Under the pieces are notes generated by a model. That model was not told the DNA's origin. It was given only the letters and a program-made list of their open reading frames with translations, and searched no databases. Of a DNA stretch of 64,000 nt, positions 24,326-35,168 are shown one piece after another; the stretch's first letter is position 1; each line of letters starts with the position of its first letter. Made by a program: the position numbers and the translations under genes. This DNA comes from Brevundimonas guildfordensis. Its GTDB lineage: Bacteria; Pseudomonadota; Alphaproteobacteria; Caulobacterales; Caulobacteraceae. The DNA is taken from assembly GCF_014836405.1 (NCBI RefSeq), contig NZ_JACSQU010000003.1, positions 186,001 through 250,000 on the forward strand, written 5' to 3'.

Positions 24326-25849
24326 CTAGCCGGCGCCCTGCAGACGGGCGGCGACCTCCAGGTGCATGGGCAGGGCCGAGGGCTCTTCGCCGGCCCGACG
24401 ACGGTCTGCTGCGACCGCCGCGCGGACCCCGGCGCCATAGTCGGGATGGACGCGATCGAAGTGGGCGAACTGACGCTCCAGGATGAAGTCCGGCACGCCC
24501 TGCATGGCGGCGGCCAGGTTGGCGAACAGGCGGGCCTTCTGATCGGCGTCGAACAGTTCGAACAGGGCGCGCGGCTGGCTGTAGTCGTCGTTGCCCGAGC
24601 GGTGATCCCAGCGGTCGGCGTCGCCCGACAGGCGCAGCGGCGGCTCGCGATACTGCGGCGCCTGCGCCGGGCCTGAGAAGGAGTTGGGCTCGTAATAGGC
24701 GTCAGGATTGGGGTTGTTCGGCATGAAGTTCATGGCCCCGTCCTTGTGATAGGTGTGCACCGGACAGCGCGGCCGGTTGACCGGCAGGGACTCGTAATGC
24801 GCGCCCAGGCGATAACGCTGGGCGTCGGCATAGGCGAAGATCCGACCCTGCAGCATCTTGTCCGGCGAAAAGCCGATGCCGGGCACGATGTTCTTGGGGC
24901 TGAAGGCCGCCTGTTCGATCTCGTTGAAATAGTTGTCGGCGTTGCGGTTCAGCTCCATCACCCCGATCTCGATCGGCGGATAGTCGGCGTGCGGCCAGAC
25001 CTTGGTCAGGTCGAACGGGTTGTAGGGCGTCTTCTCGGCGTCCAGCTCGGGCATGATCTGGACCTGGACGGTCCAGCGCGGGAAGCGGCCGTTCTCGATC
25101 GCGCCGAACAGGGCCTCCTGATAGCCTTCGCGGCTCTGACCGATCACGGCTTCGGCCTGGCCGTTGGTGTAGTGGGCGTGGCCCTGCTGGGTCTTGAAGT
25201 GGAATTTGACCCAGAACCGCTCCCCCGCCTCGTTCCAGAAGGAATAGGTGTGCGAACCGTAGCCGTTCATGTGCATCGGCGAGATCGGCAGGCCGCGATC
25301 CGAGAACAGGGTGGTCAGCTGGTGCAGGCTTTCCGGGCTTTGCGACCAGAAGTCCCACATGGCCGTGGCGCTGCGCAGATTGGTGCGCGGGTGGCGCTTC
25401 TGCGTGTGGATGAAGTCCGGAAACTTCAGCGGGTCGCGCACGAAGAAGACCGGCGTATTGTTGCCGACCAGGTCCCAGTTGCCTTCCTCGGTGTAGAACT
25501 TCAGCGAGAAGCCGCGCACGTCGCGTTCATGGTCGGCGGCCCCGGCCTCGCCGGCCACGGTCGAGAAGCGCGCCAGCATCGGCGTCACGGCGCCCGGCTG
25601 CAGCGCCTTGGCGCGGGTGTACTGCGAAATGTCGCCGGTGATGGTCAGCGTTCCGAAGGCGCCCCAGCCCTTGGCGTGGACGGTGCGCTCGGGGATGCGC
25701 TCGCGGTTCTGATGCGCCAGCTTCTCGATCAGCTGATAGTCTTGCAGCAGAACCGGGCCGCGCGGGCCGGCGGTCTGGCTGTTCTGGTTGTCGGCGATCG
25801 GGGCGCCGGCCGTGGTGGTCAGGATGGGGGACTTGGGATCCGTCGACAT
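24326..25849 (-). CDS. katA: Monofunctional heme catalase
   Basis: The 507-residue small-subunit (clade 3-like) catalase has its distal His in [13 protein letters not shown], the NTPVFFVRD stretch, and the proximal heme-ligand Tyr in [14 protein letters not shown]. It decomposes hydrogen peroxide to water and oxygen. It is divergent from oxyR with a 129-base shared control region. The start at 25849 has AGGAGA 5 bases upstream; the longer frame from 25888 would overlap this site. The full C-terminus is present. Confidence 0.95.
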   Translation of the reverse strand: MSTDPKSPILTTTAGAPIADNQNSQTAGPRGPVLLQDYQLIEKLAHQNRERIPERTVHAKGWGAFGTLTITGDISQYTRAKALQPGAVTPMLARFSTVAGEAGAADHERDVRGFSLKFYTEEGNWDLVGNNTPVFFVRDPLKFPDFIHTQKRHPRTNLRSATAMWDFWSQSPESLHQLTTLFSDRGLPISPMHMNGYGSHTYSFWNEAGERFWVKFHFKTQQGHAHYTNGQAEAVIGQSREGYQEALFGAIENGRFPRWTVQVQIMPELDAEKTPYNPFDLTKVWPHADYPPIEIGVMELNRNADNYFNEIEQAAFSPKNIVPGIGFSPDKMLQGRIFAYADAQRYRLGAHYESLPVNRPRCPVHTYHKDGAMNFMPNNPNPDAYYEPNSFSGPAQAPQYREPPLRLSGDADRWDHRSGNDDYSQPRALFELFDADQKARLFANLAAAMQGVPDFILERQFAHFDRVHPDYGAGVRAAVAADRRRAGEEPSALPMHLEVAARLQGAG

Positions 25850-25978
25850 GGGGTCTCCTGCGTAGCGTTGGACCCGAGTAAGCGCCACGATTTGCTATAA
25901 GGCCAATCGATTGTTTTTGGCAGATCGATAAAGGTGTCCTATATGTAGGTCTGCCTTTTCCGCTTTCCACGAAGTGCC
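25850..25978. promoter_or_regulatory. katA/oxyR divergent control region
   Basis: A 129-base AT-rich gap. For oxyR a good sigma-70-like promoter is visible: -35 TTGGCA (25917-25922), 17 bases, -10 TATATG (25940-25945). ATTTGCTATAAGGCC then AATCGATTG (25890-25913) resembles the ahpC upstream patch and is the best candidate OxyR-binding site. Confidence 0.6.
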
Positions 25979-26872
25979 ATGTCCGTTCTGCCCACCCTGC
26001 GTCAGCTGCAGTATCTCAAGCTCCTGGCCGAGCACGGCTCCTTCAGCCGCGCCGCGGAGGCCGCCCATGTCAGCCAGCCCGCCCTGTCGTCAGGGGTGCA
26101 GGAGCTGGAGCGGATTCTGGGCGCGCCGGTGGTCGAGCGCACGCGCGGGGCGGTGATCCTGACCGCCGTGGGCGCCGAGGCCGTGCGCCGGGCCGAGGAC
26201 GTGCTGGCCCGCACCGAGGACCTGGTCGAGGCCGCCCAGAACGCCGGCAAGCCCCTGTCCGGCCGGTTCCGGCTGGGGATCATCCCGACGGTGGCGCCCT
26301 TCCTGCTGCCGCGGACCCTGCCGGGGCTGAAGACCCTGTATCCGGGCCTGCGCCTGTTTATCCGCGAAGACCTGACGCCGCGCCTGATCGCCGGACTGAA
26401 GGCGGGCCAGCTGGACGCCGCTGTGATCGCCCTGCCTTACGACGCCTCCGGGATCGACCACGCCCATATCGGCGACGACGAGATTCTGGCCGCGGCCCCG
26501 GTCGATCATCCGCTGGCTGGCGCCGGGCCGATCCCCGAGGGGATGCTGAAGGCCGACGACCTGATCCTGCTGGAGGACGGGCACTGCCTGCGCGACCAGG
26601 CCCTGGCGGCGGTCAATATCGAGGCGCCGCGCGGCGAGGACGTCTTCGCCGCCACCTCCCTGCATACGCTGGTGCAGATGGTGTCTTCGGGGCTGGGGGT
26701 CAGCTTCCTGCCGCAGATGGCGGTGAAGGCGGGGCTGGCCGACAGTCCGGGCGTCGTCGTGCGCCCCATTTCCGAAGACGCCCCGCGCCGCGAGATCGTC
26801 GTCGCCTGGCGCGCCGGCTCCAGCCGCGCGGCCGAGGCGCGCCTGCTGGCCGAGGCGCTGAAGCTGGATTGA
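25979..26872 (+). CDS. oxyR: LysR-family peroxide regulator OxyR with a single cysteine
   Basis: The 297-residue protein has a LysR helix-turn-helix (SFSRAAEAAHVSQPALSSGV) and a periplasmic-binding-like sensor domain. The OxyR signature LLEDGHCLRDQAL is present with Cys203 at the place of E. coli Cys199. The position of the second redox Cys (E. coli Cys208) is Val212, and no other Cys exists in the protein. It therefore cannot form the classic intramolecular disulfide; sulfenic acid or mixed-disulfide sensing would be needed, or it may be a peroxide-independent regulator. It is divergent from katA, as is usual for OxyR. This Cys loss is read directly from the codons. Confidence 0.9.
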   Translation: MSVLPTLRQLQYLKLLAEHGSFSRAAEAAHVSQPALSSGVQELERILGAPVVERTRGAVILTAVGAEAVRRAEDVLARTEDLVEAAQNAGKPLSGRFRLGIIPTVAPFLLPRTLPGLKTLYPGLRLFIREDLTPRLIAGLKAGQLDAAVIALPYDASGIDHAHIGDDEILAAAPVDHPLAGAGPIPEGMLKADDLILLEDGHCLRDQALAAVNIEAPRGEDVFAATSLHTLVQMVSSGLGVSFLPQMAVKAGLADSPGVVVRPISEDAPRREIVVAWRAGSSRAAEARLLAEALKLD

Positions 26873-26938
26873 GGCGGGCGGCGAGGCGCCGGGGCCGATT
26901 GGCTCGCCAGGCCTCCTTCACGCCCGCTCTATCCCTCG

Positions 26939-27046
26939 CCGTCATCCTCGGGCTTGACCCGAGGATCGGGTTGTCCGCCTGCGAGACGTCGGCAAGGGCG
27001 AGCGCGCCGCAGCGCTCGATCCTCGGGTCAAGCCCGAGGATGACGG
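26939..27046. repeat. 108-base palindromic repeat with perfect 30-base arms
   Basis: The arms 26939-26968 and 27017-27046 are exact reverse complements over 30 bases, and each arm itself contains the palindrome ATCCTCGGG/CCCGAGGAT. The 48-base centre is GC-rich. The family resembles repeats often seen between genes in alphaproteobacteria. It lies between oxyR and the acnA terminator. Confidence 0.85.
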
Positions 27047-27076
27047 CAGGAAGAAGGGGGCGGTTGGGCGAGAAAA

Positions 27077-27104
27077 AAGGCCGGCGGATCGCTCCGCCGG
27101 CCTT
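27077..27104 (-). terminator. Terminator of acnA (possibly bidirectional)
   Basis: Arms AAGGCCGGCGGA (27077-27088) and its complement (27093-27104) form a 12-bp stem with a TCGC loop. On the minus strand a TTTTTT run follows directly. Confidence 0.85.
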
Positions 27105-27115
27105 CATTCTTGTTT

Positions 27116-27146
27116 GGTCTAACGCGCTTACGCGCTGCTTGAGACC
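27116..27146 (-). repeat. CAAGCA hairpin element, copy H (short form)
   Basis: On the minus strand: outer arms GGTCT/AGACC, CAAGCA, inner arms GCGC/GCGC with a GTAA loop, then GTT. It begins at the very next base after the acnA stop codon, in the sense direction. Confidence 0.88.
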
Positions 27147-29852
<2,706 letters not shown>

Positions 29853-30038
29853 GGAGATGAGTCCTCTGACAAACGCCGCCCGACAATTCGGTTGCGCCTT
29901 CGCGCGCTGGACGTCGGGGCGCACAGGTCCCCGGCGCGCGCGGCGAAAGCCTGCTGCGGCGCTTGCGCATATAGTCCCGCGCGCGGGGGTCGTCCATGTA
30001 TCCACACCCCTGACGTGGACATTGAGAGAGACTCGCAA
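29853..30038. promoter_or_regulatory. acnA/ccmA divergent gap
   Basis: The 186 bases should hold both promoters. A TATAGT near 29969-29974 could be a plus-strand -10 box, and TCCAC-N9-GTGGA (30001-30019) is an inverted repeat just before ccmA. No regulator is assigned. Confidence 0.4.
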
Positions 30039-30671
30039 GTGCTGACCCGGCTCGACATCGAGGCCCTGAGCCTGTCGCGCGGCGAGCGGCGGCTGTTCGA
30101 CGGCCTGAGCTTTTCGCTGTCGGCGGGGGAGGCGGCGGCCCTGACGGGGGCCAATGGGGCGGGCAAGACCAGCCTTCTGCGCGCGGTCGCGGGATTCATC
30201 CGCCCGGATGCGGGGACGGTCGCCTTTCATGACGCCGAGGGTGAGATGGAGGCCGAGACCGCGCGCCGCTTGGCGCTGCATCTGCTGGGCCATCACGAGG
30301 GTTTGAAGCCTCAGCGCACCGCGCGGCAGGAGCTGGGCTTTCAGGTCGAGTGGCTGGGCGGTTCGGGCGAAGCGATGGACGCGGCGGTCGCGCGGCTGAA
30401 ACTGGCGCCTCTGTTGGATCTGGAGACGCGAAAGCTGTCGGCGGGGCAGAGGCGGCGGCTGTCGCTGGCCCGCCTGATCGCCGCCCCGCGCGCCCTGTGG
30501 TTGCTGGACGAGCCCTTGGCGCCGCTCGACGAGGCCTGGCGCGGCGTCGCCGCCGAACTGATGGCCGAACACCTGGCGAGGGGGGGCATGATCCTGGCCG
30601 CCGTGCATGATCCGCTGCCGGTTGCGGCGCGGTCATTGGATCTGGCTCAGACTTTGGGGGGCGTGCGATGA
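30039..30671 (+). CDS. ccmA: Heme exporter ATP-binding protein CcmA
   Basis: The 210-residue ABC ATPase has Walker [11 protein letters not shown], a signature [15 protein letters not shown] and Walker [14 protein letters not shown], in the compact form typical of CcmA. With CcmB and CcmC it releases heme-loaded CcmE in cytochrome c maturation at the inner membrane. It starts at GTG 30039, after a GAGAGAG stretch. Its ATGA overlap with ccmB indicates translational coupling. The frame is open far upstream, but the family N-terminus begins here. Confidence 0.9.
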   Translation: MLTRLDIEALSLSRGERRLFDGLSFSLSAGEAAALTGANGAGKTSLLRAVAGFIRPDAGTVAFHDAEGEMEAETARRLALHLLGHHEGLKPQRTARQELGFQVEWLGGSGEAMDAAVARLKLAPLLDLETRKLSAGQRRRLSLARLIAAPRALWLLDEPLAPLDEAWRGVAAELMAEHLARGGMILAAVHDPLPVAARSLDLAQTLGGVR

Positions 30672-31333
30672 AGGCCGCCCGGGCCCTGTTCGCGCGCGAG
30701 CTGTCGCTGGCCTGGGGGGGCGGCGGCGGGCCGTTGCTGGCCTGCGGCTTCCTGTTGTGCCTGACCGCCATCCTGCCGTTGGCGGCGGGGGGCGACCCGC
30801 GCATTCTGGCCCCGGCGGCGTCGGGGGCCAGCTGGATGGCGCTGGCGCTGGCGTCGCTGCTGTCGCTGGAGCGGATGTTCGAGCGCGATCTGGAAGACGG
30901 GGCGCTGGATATTCTGGCGACCGGCCCTCTGCCGCTGGAGGCGGTGGTGGGGATCAAGGCGCTGGCGCAGTGGCTGGCCACGGGTCTGCCGCTGGCGGTC
31001 GCGGCGCCGGTGGCGGCTCTGGCGTTGGGCCAGCCGCCTGAACTGATCGGTCTGACAGGCGCCTCGGCGGCGCTGGGCGGGCTGGGGTTCGCCTTTACCG
31101 GCGCGCTCGGCGCGGCGCTGGCGCTGGGCGCGCGGCGCGGCGGACTGCTGATCGCGGTGGTGGTGCTGCCGCTGTTCATTCCGCCGGTGGTGTTCGGGGC
31201 GGGCGCCCTGACCCGCGCCGCCAGCGGCCAGAGCCCCGCCTCGGCGCTGGCTCTGCTGGGCGCCTATGTGCTGTTCGCCCTGGTGATCGCGCCCATAGCC
31301 GGGGCGGCGGCGGTTCGGAACGCGCAGGGCTAG
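30668..31333 (+). CDS. ccmB: Heme exporter membrane subunit CcmB
   Basis: The 221-residue protein has six hydrophobic segments and the CcmB start [19 protein letters not shown]. It forms the ABC membrane subunit with CcmA. In many alphaproteobacteria ccmC, ccmD and ccmE follow directly, but here the next gene is on the opposite strand and the two stop codons overlap inside CTAG (31330-31333). The rest of the ccm pathway must be elsewhere. Confidence 0.9.
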   Translation: MKAARALFARELSLAWGGGGGPLLACGFLLCLTAILPLAAGGDPRILAPAASGASWMALALASLLSLERMFERDLEDGALDILATGPLPLEAVVGIKALAQWLATGLPLAVAAPVAALALGQPPELIGLTGASAALGGLGFAFTGALGAALALGARRGGLLIAVVVLPLFIPPVVFGAGALTRAASGQSPASALALLGAYVLFALVIAPIAGAAAVRNAQG

Positions 31334-31968
31334 CGCCCCTTCAGCGTCACATACAGCGCCCCGTCGCCGCCGTGGCGGCGGTGAGCGGGGGCGAAGCCGG
31401 AGACGACGCCGCGCAGGTGCGGTCCGGTCAGCCATTCATGCACCGAGGCGCGGATGATGCCGTCGCCGCGCCGGCCCTGCCCGGTGATCACCAGAACCGA
31501 GCGCAGGCCGCGCATCTGGCAGCCGATCAGGAAGCCGCGCAGCTGGTCTTCGGCTTCGAAGCGACCGAAGCCGTGCAGGTCGATGCGCGCCTCGATCGGA
31601 TCGCGCTCGCGGGTCAGGCGGCGCTTGCGGCCGGGCTCAAGCTCTTCCGGCGCGGGCTGGGCGCGCCGGGCGATGGGCGGCCGCGCGGCCTCGGGCGCGC
31701 GCGGCAACGACGCCGGGGTCGTCGAGCGCCCGGCGGAGGCTGGGGTCAGGGCGGCGGTGCGCTTCTTGCCCGCGATGCCGCGCGCAAGGGCAGGCGCGAC
31801 CGGCTCGGGCTCGGCGTTGGGCAGGACGGCGCCGGGCGTCACGCGAGCGGCCTTGCGCTGAGCGGGCGGGGTCACCGTGGCGGTCACCCGGCCCCAGATG
31901 CGCTTGTCGTCCTCGCTGGTCGCGGAGCCGGCTTTAGGCGCTCCCTTGCCCGAAGGGGGGCGGGCCAC
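31330..31968 (-). CDS. Smr-domain protein (MutS2/Smr family)
   Basis: The 212-residue protein has a long disordered basic N-terminal half (residues 1-115) and a C-terminal Smr domain: RIDLHGFGRFEAEDQLRGF, then VLVITGQGRRGDG and the C-terminal [10 protein letters not shown]. Small MutS-related domains are nucleases or nucleic-acid-binding modules; stand-alone forms may act on stalled ribosomes or branched DNA. The DLHG and TGxG motifs are both present. It is head-to-tail with the XRE gene, 2 bases apart. Confidence 0.9.
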   Translation of the reverse strand: MARPPSGKGAPKAGSATSEDDKRIWGRVTATVTPPAQRKAARVTPGAVLPNAEPEPVAPALARGIAGKKRTAALTPASAGRSTTPASLPRAPEAARPPIARRAQPAPEELEPGRKRRLTRERDPIEARIDLHGFGRFEAEDQLRGFLIGCQMRGLRSVLVITGQGRRGDGIIRASVHEWLTGPHLRGVVSGFAPAHRRHGGDGALYVTLKGR

Positions 31969-31970
31969 CC

Positions 31971-32204
31971 TCAGTCCTCGTCGTCGACGGCGTCCGGCGG
32001 ACCGGGCTCATGGGCCAAAAGGTCGCCGGGCTGGCAGTCCAGCTCGCGACACAGGGCGTCCAGCGTGGTGAAGCGCACGGCCCGCGCCTTGCCCGTCTTG
32101 AGGATGGACAGGTTGGCGACGGTCACGCCGACGCGGTCGGCGAGCTCCGTCAGCGACATGCGGCGCTGGGCGAGGATGCGGTCAAGTTGGACGCGGATGG
32201 CCAT
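31971..32204 (-). CDS. Small XRE regulator (YozG-like)
   Basis: The 77-residue protein is a single helix-turn-helix (RMSLTELADRVGVTVANLSI, then LKTGKARAVRFTTLDALCREL) with an acidic tail. It is the common small Cro/C1 type that sits beside DUF2975 membrane proteins, and here the DUF2975 gene is 24 bases upstream on the same strand. The pair is probably a regulator with a membrane partner that controls it, as suggested for similar pairs. Smr follows 2 bases later. Confidence 0.88.
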   Translation of the reverse strand: MAIRVQLDRILAQRRMSLTELADRVGVTVANLSILKTGKARAVRFTTLDALCRELDCQPGDLLAHEPGPPDAVDDED

Positions 32205-32228
32205 AAGGTGAGCTTTAGCGTGTCCCGG

Positions 32229-32843
32229 TCAGATCGTCAGTTCGGATTCGCGACGAAGGCGCGCGCCCTCGCGGAACACCTCGGCCAGGACGAAGACGAC
32301 CAGGACCGAGAAGACGGGGGTGAGCAGGTCGCTGATCCCTTGCGGCTCCATCACGCCGGGCGCCAGACGCGAGGCGACGAGGCCCTGCACGATCCAGACG
32401 CCGCCAGTGACCACGGCCAGGATCAGGCCGATCTGGCGCAGGCGACGGACGTTGTCGGGCTGGAAGGGATCGCCAAGGGTCAGGGTGCGGAAAATCTTGC
32501 GCAGATAGCGCAGGATCAGCAGGAAGCCGCCGAAATAGGCGGTCAGGGCGCCCAGGCCGAACAGCAGCAGCGGACGCGACAGCGGCATCTCGCGGCCGTC
32601 GGCTCCGTCCGAAACGGTCACGTTCAGATTGTCGAGCGGAATGAAGATGGATGCCGCCCACAGCAGCAGCAGCAGGCCCGTCACGAGGATCATCACCACA
32701 TAGGCGACGTCCAGGGCGATCTTCAGCACGCTGGCGACAGAGCCTGGGCCTAAAGTCCGCAGATTGGGCGTAAGGAGATGGGGGTTGCGCCGATGGCGCG
32801 GCTTCGACTTCCCGGCGGGGGTCAGGTTTGCGAAGCGCATCAT
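32229..32843 (-). CDS. DUF2975 membrane protein
   Basis: The 204-residue protein has four predicted transmembrane segments (around residues 40-65, 95-115, 135-160 and 175-195) and the family segment FGGFLLILRYLRKIFRTL, then GDPFQPDNVRRLRQIG. DUF2975 proteins usually neighbour a small XRE regulator, as here. The first 33 residues are basic and unlike the family, so the true start may lie slightly downstream, but no better ribosome-binding site is clear. Confidence 0.85.
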   Translation of the reverse strand: MMRFANLTPAGKSKPRHRRNPHLLTPNLRTLGPGSVASVLKIALDVAYVVMILVTGLLLLLWAASIFIPLDNLNVTVSDGADGREMPLSRPLLLFGLGALTAYFGGFLLILRYLRKIFRTLTLGDPFQPDNVRRLRQIGLILAVVTGGVWIVQGLVASRLAPGVMEPQGISDLLTPVFSVLVVFVLAEVFREGARLRRESELTI

Positions 32844-32966
32844 GAGCGGCGTCTCAGGCCGGAGGAGAAGGCGCCGTCGCCGCGGCGGGTCCGGCCGACC
32901 CGCACGCGGCGGTATTCTTCGCGGCGTTCATGGCGATCGTCAAAGTCCCCCTCCGATCCGACAGGA

Positions 32967-33083
32967 TCAGAAGCCTTGAATGATCAGGGCGATCGCCGCG
33001 ACCGGCAGGGCGGCCAGGAGGAAGGCGTTGCCCAGGCTGTGGGCCAGACGGTCCATCATGTTGGTCTTGCGCATGGCTTGCAT
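32967..33083 (-). CDS. 38-residue membrane protein
   Basis: A short gene: it starts at ATG 33083 with GGAGAG 7 bases upstream and stops at 32967. The N-terminus is basic (MQAMRKTNMMDRLAHSLG), followed by a hydrophobic helix ending ALIIQGF. It is preceded by a relatively AT-rich 200-base region, in contrast to the surrounding GC-rich DNA, which supports a real promoter. Function unknown; likely an inner-membrane microprotein. Confidence 0.6.
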   Translation of the reverse strand: MQAMRKTNMMDRLAHSLGNAFLLAALPVAAIALIIQGF

Positions 33084-33284
33084 ATCGGTCTCTCCGTCAA
33101 AGCACGTTTTTTGTGCGTTTATGTTGCACCGCTGGTTGCTTGTTGCGATTTGTTTCTCGCATTTGAACGGTGCGGCCTCCGTTCTTGATAATGAAGATAG
33201 GCCCTGCCCTGACGAAAGCCAACTTACATATCGTTTAACGATGTTACCATTTCGCAATGGATGGGACGGGAGTAAGGTCGCGCC
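33084..33284. promoter_or_regulatory. AT-rich divergent gap with a palindrome
   Basis: The 201 bases are between the small membrane protein and rdgB. ATCGTT-T-AACGAT (33230-33242) is a perfect 13-base palindrome near the rdgB side, a possible operator. The remainder is the most AT-rich stretch nearby and contains no other gene. Confidence 0.5.
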
Positions 33285-33887
33285 ATGAATCTGAAGCTGA
33301 TCAAGGGGATGCGGCTCGTGGCCGCCACCCACAATCCCGGCAAGGCGCGCGAGATCGAGGCGCTGCTGGACGGACATTACCGGATCGTCACGGCGGGCGA
33401 GCTGAATCTGCCCGAGCCGGAGGAAACCGAGAGCACCTTCGCCGGCAACGCGATGCTGAAGGCGCGCCATGCGGCCCAGGCCTCGGGCGAGGTCGCCCTG
33501 GCCGACGATTCCGGCTTGTCCGTTGCGGCTCTGGACGGGGCGCCCGGCATCTATTCGGCGCGCTGGGCCGGGCCGACCAAGGACTTCGCCCTGGCCATGC
33601 AGAAGGTCGAGCAGCGGCTGGAGGAGACGGGCTCGCGCGATCGTTCGGCCTGGTTCACCTCGGCGCTGGCGGTGGCCTGGCCGGACGGGCCCTGCGTGGT
33701 GGTCGAGGGCCGGGTCGACGGCCAGCTGGTGTTCCCGCCGCGCGGCGACGGCGGCCACGGCTACGACCCCATGTTCCAGCCGGAAGGGTCGGACAAGACC
33801 TTCGCCGAGATGGACGCCGCCGAAAAGGACGCCGTCAGCCATCGCGGCCGGGCCTTCGACAAACTCAAGGCGGCGCTGATTGATTGA
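33285..33887 (+). CDS. rdgB: Non-canonical purine NTP pyrophosphatase RdgB/HAM1
   Basis: The 200-residue Maf/HAM1-fold protein has the start LVAATHNPGKAREIEALL, TFAGNAMLKARHAA, ADDSGLSVAALDGAPGIYSAR and the C-terminal HGYDPMFQPEG, all of which are diagnostic. It hydrolyses XTP, ITP and dITP to keep damaged purines out of nucleic acids. It lies upstream of hemW with a 48-base gap. Confidence 0.96.
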   Translation: MNLKLIKGMRLVAATHNPGKAREIEALLDGHYRIVTAGELNLPEPEETESTFAGNAMLKARHAAQASGEVALADDSGLSVAALDGAPGIYSARWAGPTKDFALAMQKVEQRLEETGSRDRSAWFTSALAVAWPDGPCVVVEGRVDGQLVFPPRGDGGHGYDPMFQPEGSDKTFAEMDAAEKDAVSHRGRAFDKLKAALID

Positions 33888-33935
33888 CCGGACGGATGAG
33901 GGGGCTGTCGGCTCCTGACATTACGAAAGCCTGTC

Positions 33936-35135
33936 ATGCTCAACCCGCCCCCTCATCCGAGCGGCTCCGCCGCCCACCTTCTCCCCCGAGGGGAGAAGGG
34001 CGCCATCGCGATTTATGTCCACTGGCCTTACTGCGCCCGCATCTGCCCCTATTGCGACTTCAACGTCGTGCGCGACCGGGGGCGGACCGAGGAGCAGGCC
34101 GGGCTGGCGCAGGCGATCCTCGACGACCTGGAGGCGCAGGCGGCGCTGGTCGGCCCGCGCGCACTGGCCTCGATCTTCTTCGGCGGGGGCACGCCGTCGC
34201 TGATGCCGCCGGACGCGGTGGCGGCGGTGGTGGAGCGCGCCCACGCCCTGTTCCCGCCGACGAGCGCCATAGAGGTCAGTCTGGAGGCCAATCCGACCGA
34301 CGCCGAGGCCGGGCGCTACGCCGCCCTGGCGCAGGCGGGGGTCAACCGGCTGTCGATGGGGGTGCAGTCGTTCGACGACGCTGCGCTGAAATTTCTGGGC
34401 CGCGACCATTCGGCCGAGGAGGCGCGCCGGGCGATCGGTCTGGCGGGGCGGGCGTTCTCGCGCCTGTCGATCGACCTGATCTACGCCCGGCCAGGACAGG
34501 GCCTCGCCGACTGGCGGGCGGAGCTGTCCACCGCGCTCGATCTGGGGTTCGAGCACGTCTCGCCCTATCAACTGACCATCGAGGGGACGACGGCGTTCGG
34601 GCGGGCCGTGGCGCGCGGCGCCTGGTCGCCGCCGGATGAGGATCTGGCCGCCGAACTCTATGAGACCACGCAAGGAACGCTCGAAGCGGCCGGGTTCGAG
34701 GCCTATGAGGTGTCCAACCACGCCCGCGACGTCGCCGCCCGTTCCAGCCATAACCTGCACGTCTGGCGCGGCGGGGATTACCTCGGCCTCGGCCCCGGCG
34801 CGCATGGCCGGATGACGCTGGCGGAAGGCCGGATCGCCACCGTCGCCCGGCGCCGCATCGGCGACTATTCGCAGGGCGTCGCCGATGGCTCGCCCTGGGC
34901 CGAGCGCGAGGTGCTGGACCCTCGCGACGCCGACGAGGAACGGGTGCTGCTCGGCCTGCGCACCGTCGAGGGCGTGCCCCTGTCCCTGCTGCAGCGGCTG
35001 GGGCTGTCGGCGGACGAGGGCAGACTGGCCGACCTGCGGGCCGACGGCTTCGTCGCTCTGAAGGATGGCCGCATCGCCGCCACGGCGACGGGGCGGCCGC
35101 TGCTGGACGCCGTTCTGAAGGCGTTGCTGACCTAG
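33936..35135 (+). CDS. hemW: Radical-SAM heme chaperone HemW with a repeat-derived N-terminus
   Basis: The 399-residue protein carries a radical-SAM motif CARICPYC (Cys33, Cys37, Cys40) following IYVHWP and the FFGGGTPSLM segment, as in HemW, which inserts heme into client proteins and is related to coproporphyrinogen dehydrogenase HemN. The first 22 residues (PPPHPSGSAAHLLPRGEKG) are encoded by DNA that is plainly a member of the CTCCCC-type intergenic repeat family (33938-34003). HemW proteins normally begin directly at the IYVHWP strand. Either translation begins inside the repeat or this N-terminus is a recent extension. Confidence 0.9.
   Translation: MLNPPPHPSGSAAHLLPRGEKGAIAIYVHWPYCARICPYCDFNVVRDRGRTEEQAGLAQAILDDLEAQAALVGPRALASIFFGGGTPSLMPPDAVAAVVERAHALFPPTSAIEVSLEANPTDAEAGRYAALAQAGVNRLSMGVQSFDDAALKFLGRDHSAEEARRAIGLAGRAFSRLSIDLIYARPGQGLADWRAELSTALDLGFEHVSPYQLTIEGTTAFGRAVARGAWSPPDEDLAAELYETTQGTLEAAGFEAYEVSNHARDVAARSSHNLHVWRGGDYLGLGPGAHGRMTLAEGRIATVARRRIGDYSQGVADGSPWAEREVLDPRDADEERVLLGLRTVEGVPLSLLQRLGLSADEGRLADLRADGFVALKDGRIAATATGRPLLDAVLKALLT
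33938..34003. repeat. Intergenic palindromic repeat within the hemW reading frame
   Basis: CCCCTCATCCG, GCGGCTCCGCCGCC, then CCTTCTCCCC facing GGGGAGAAGG match the CTCCCC-type family (5171-5296). It lies in frame at the 5' end of hemW. Confidence 0.75.
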
Positions 35136-35168
35136 ACCGCGCCGCGCCGGACTGGCAGGGTCCGGCCG

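Noticed and set aside
29853..30038. tRNA or small RNA between acnA and ccmA
   Set aside because: No cloverleaf or terminator found. Only a 5-base inverted repeat is present.
32854..32943. Small minus-strand frame (25-29 residues) before the DUF2975 gene, with a GGAGGGGG-like motif upstream
   Set aside because: The Shine-Dalgarno is 3 bases from a TTG or 15 from the ATG, both poorly spaced, and the peptide is Ala/Pro-rich without features. It may instead be leader DNA.
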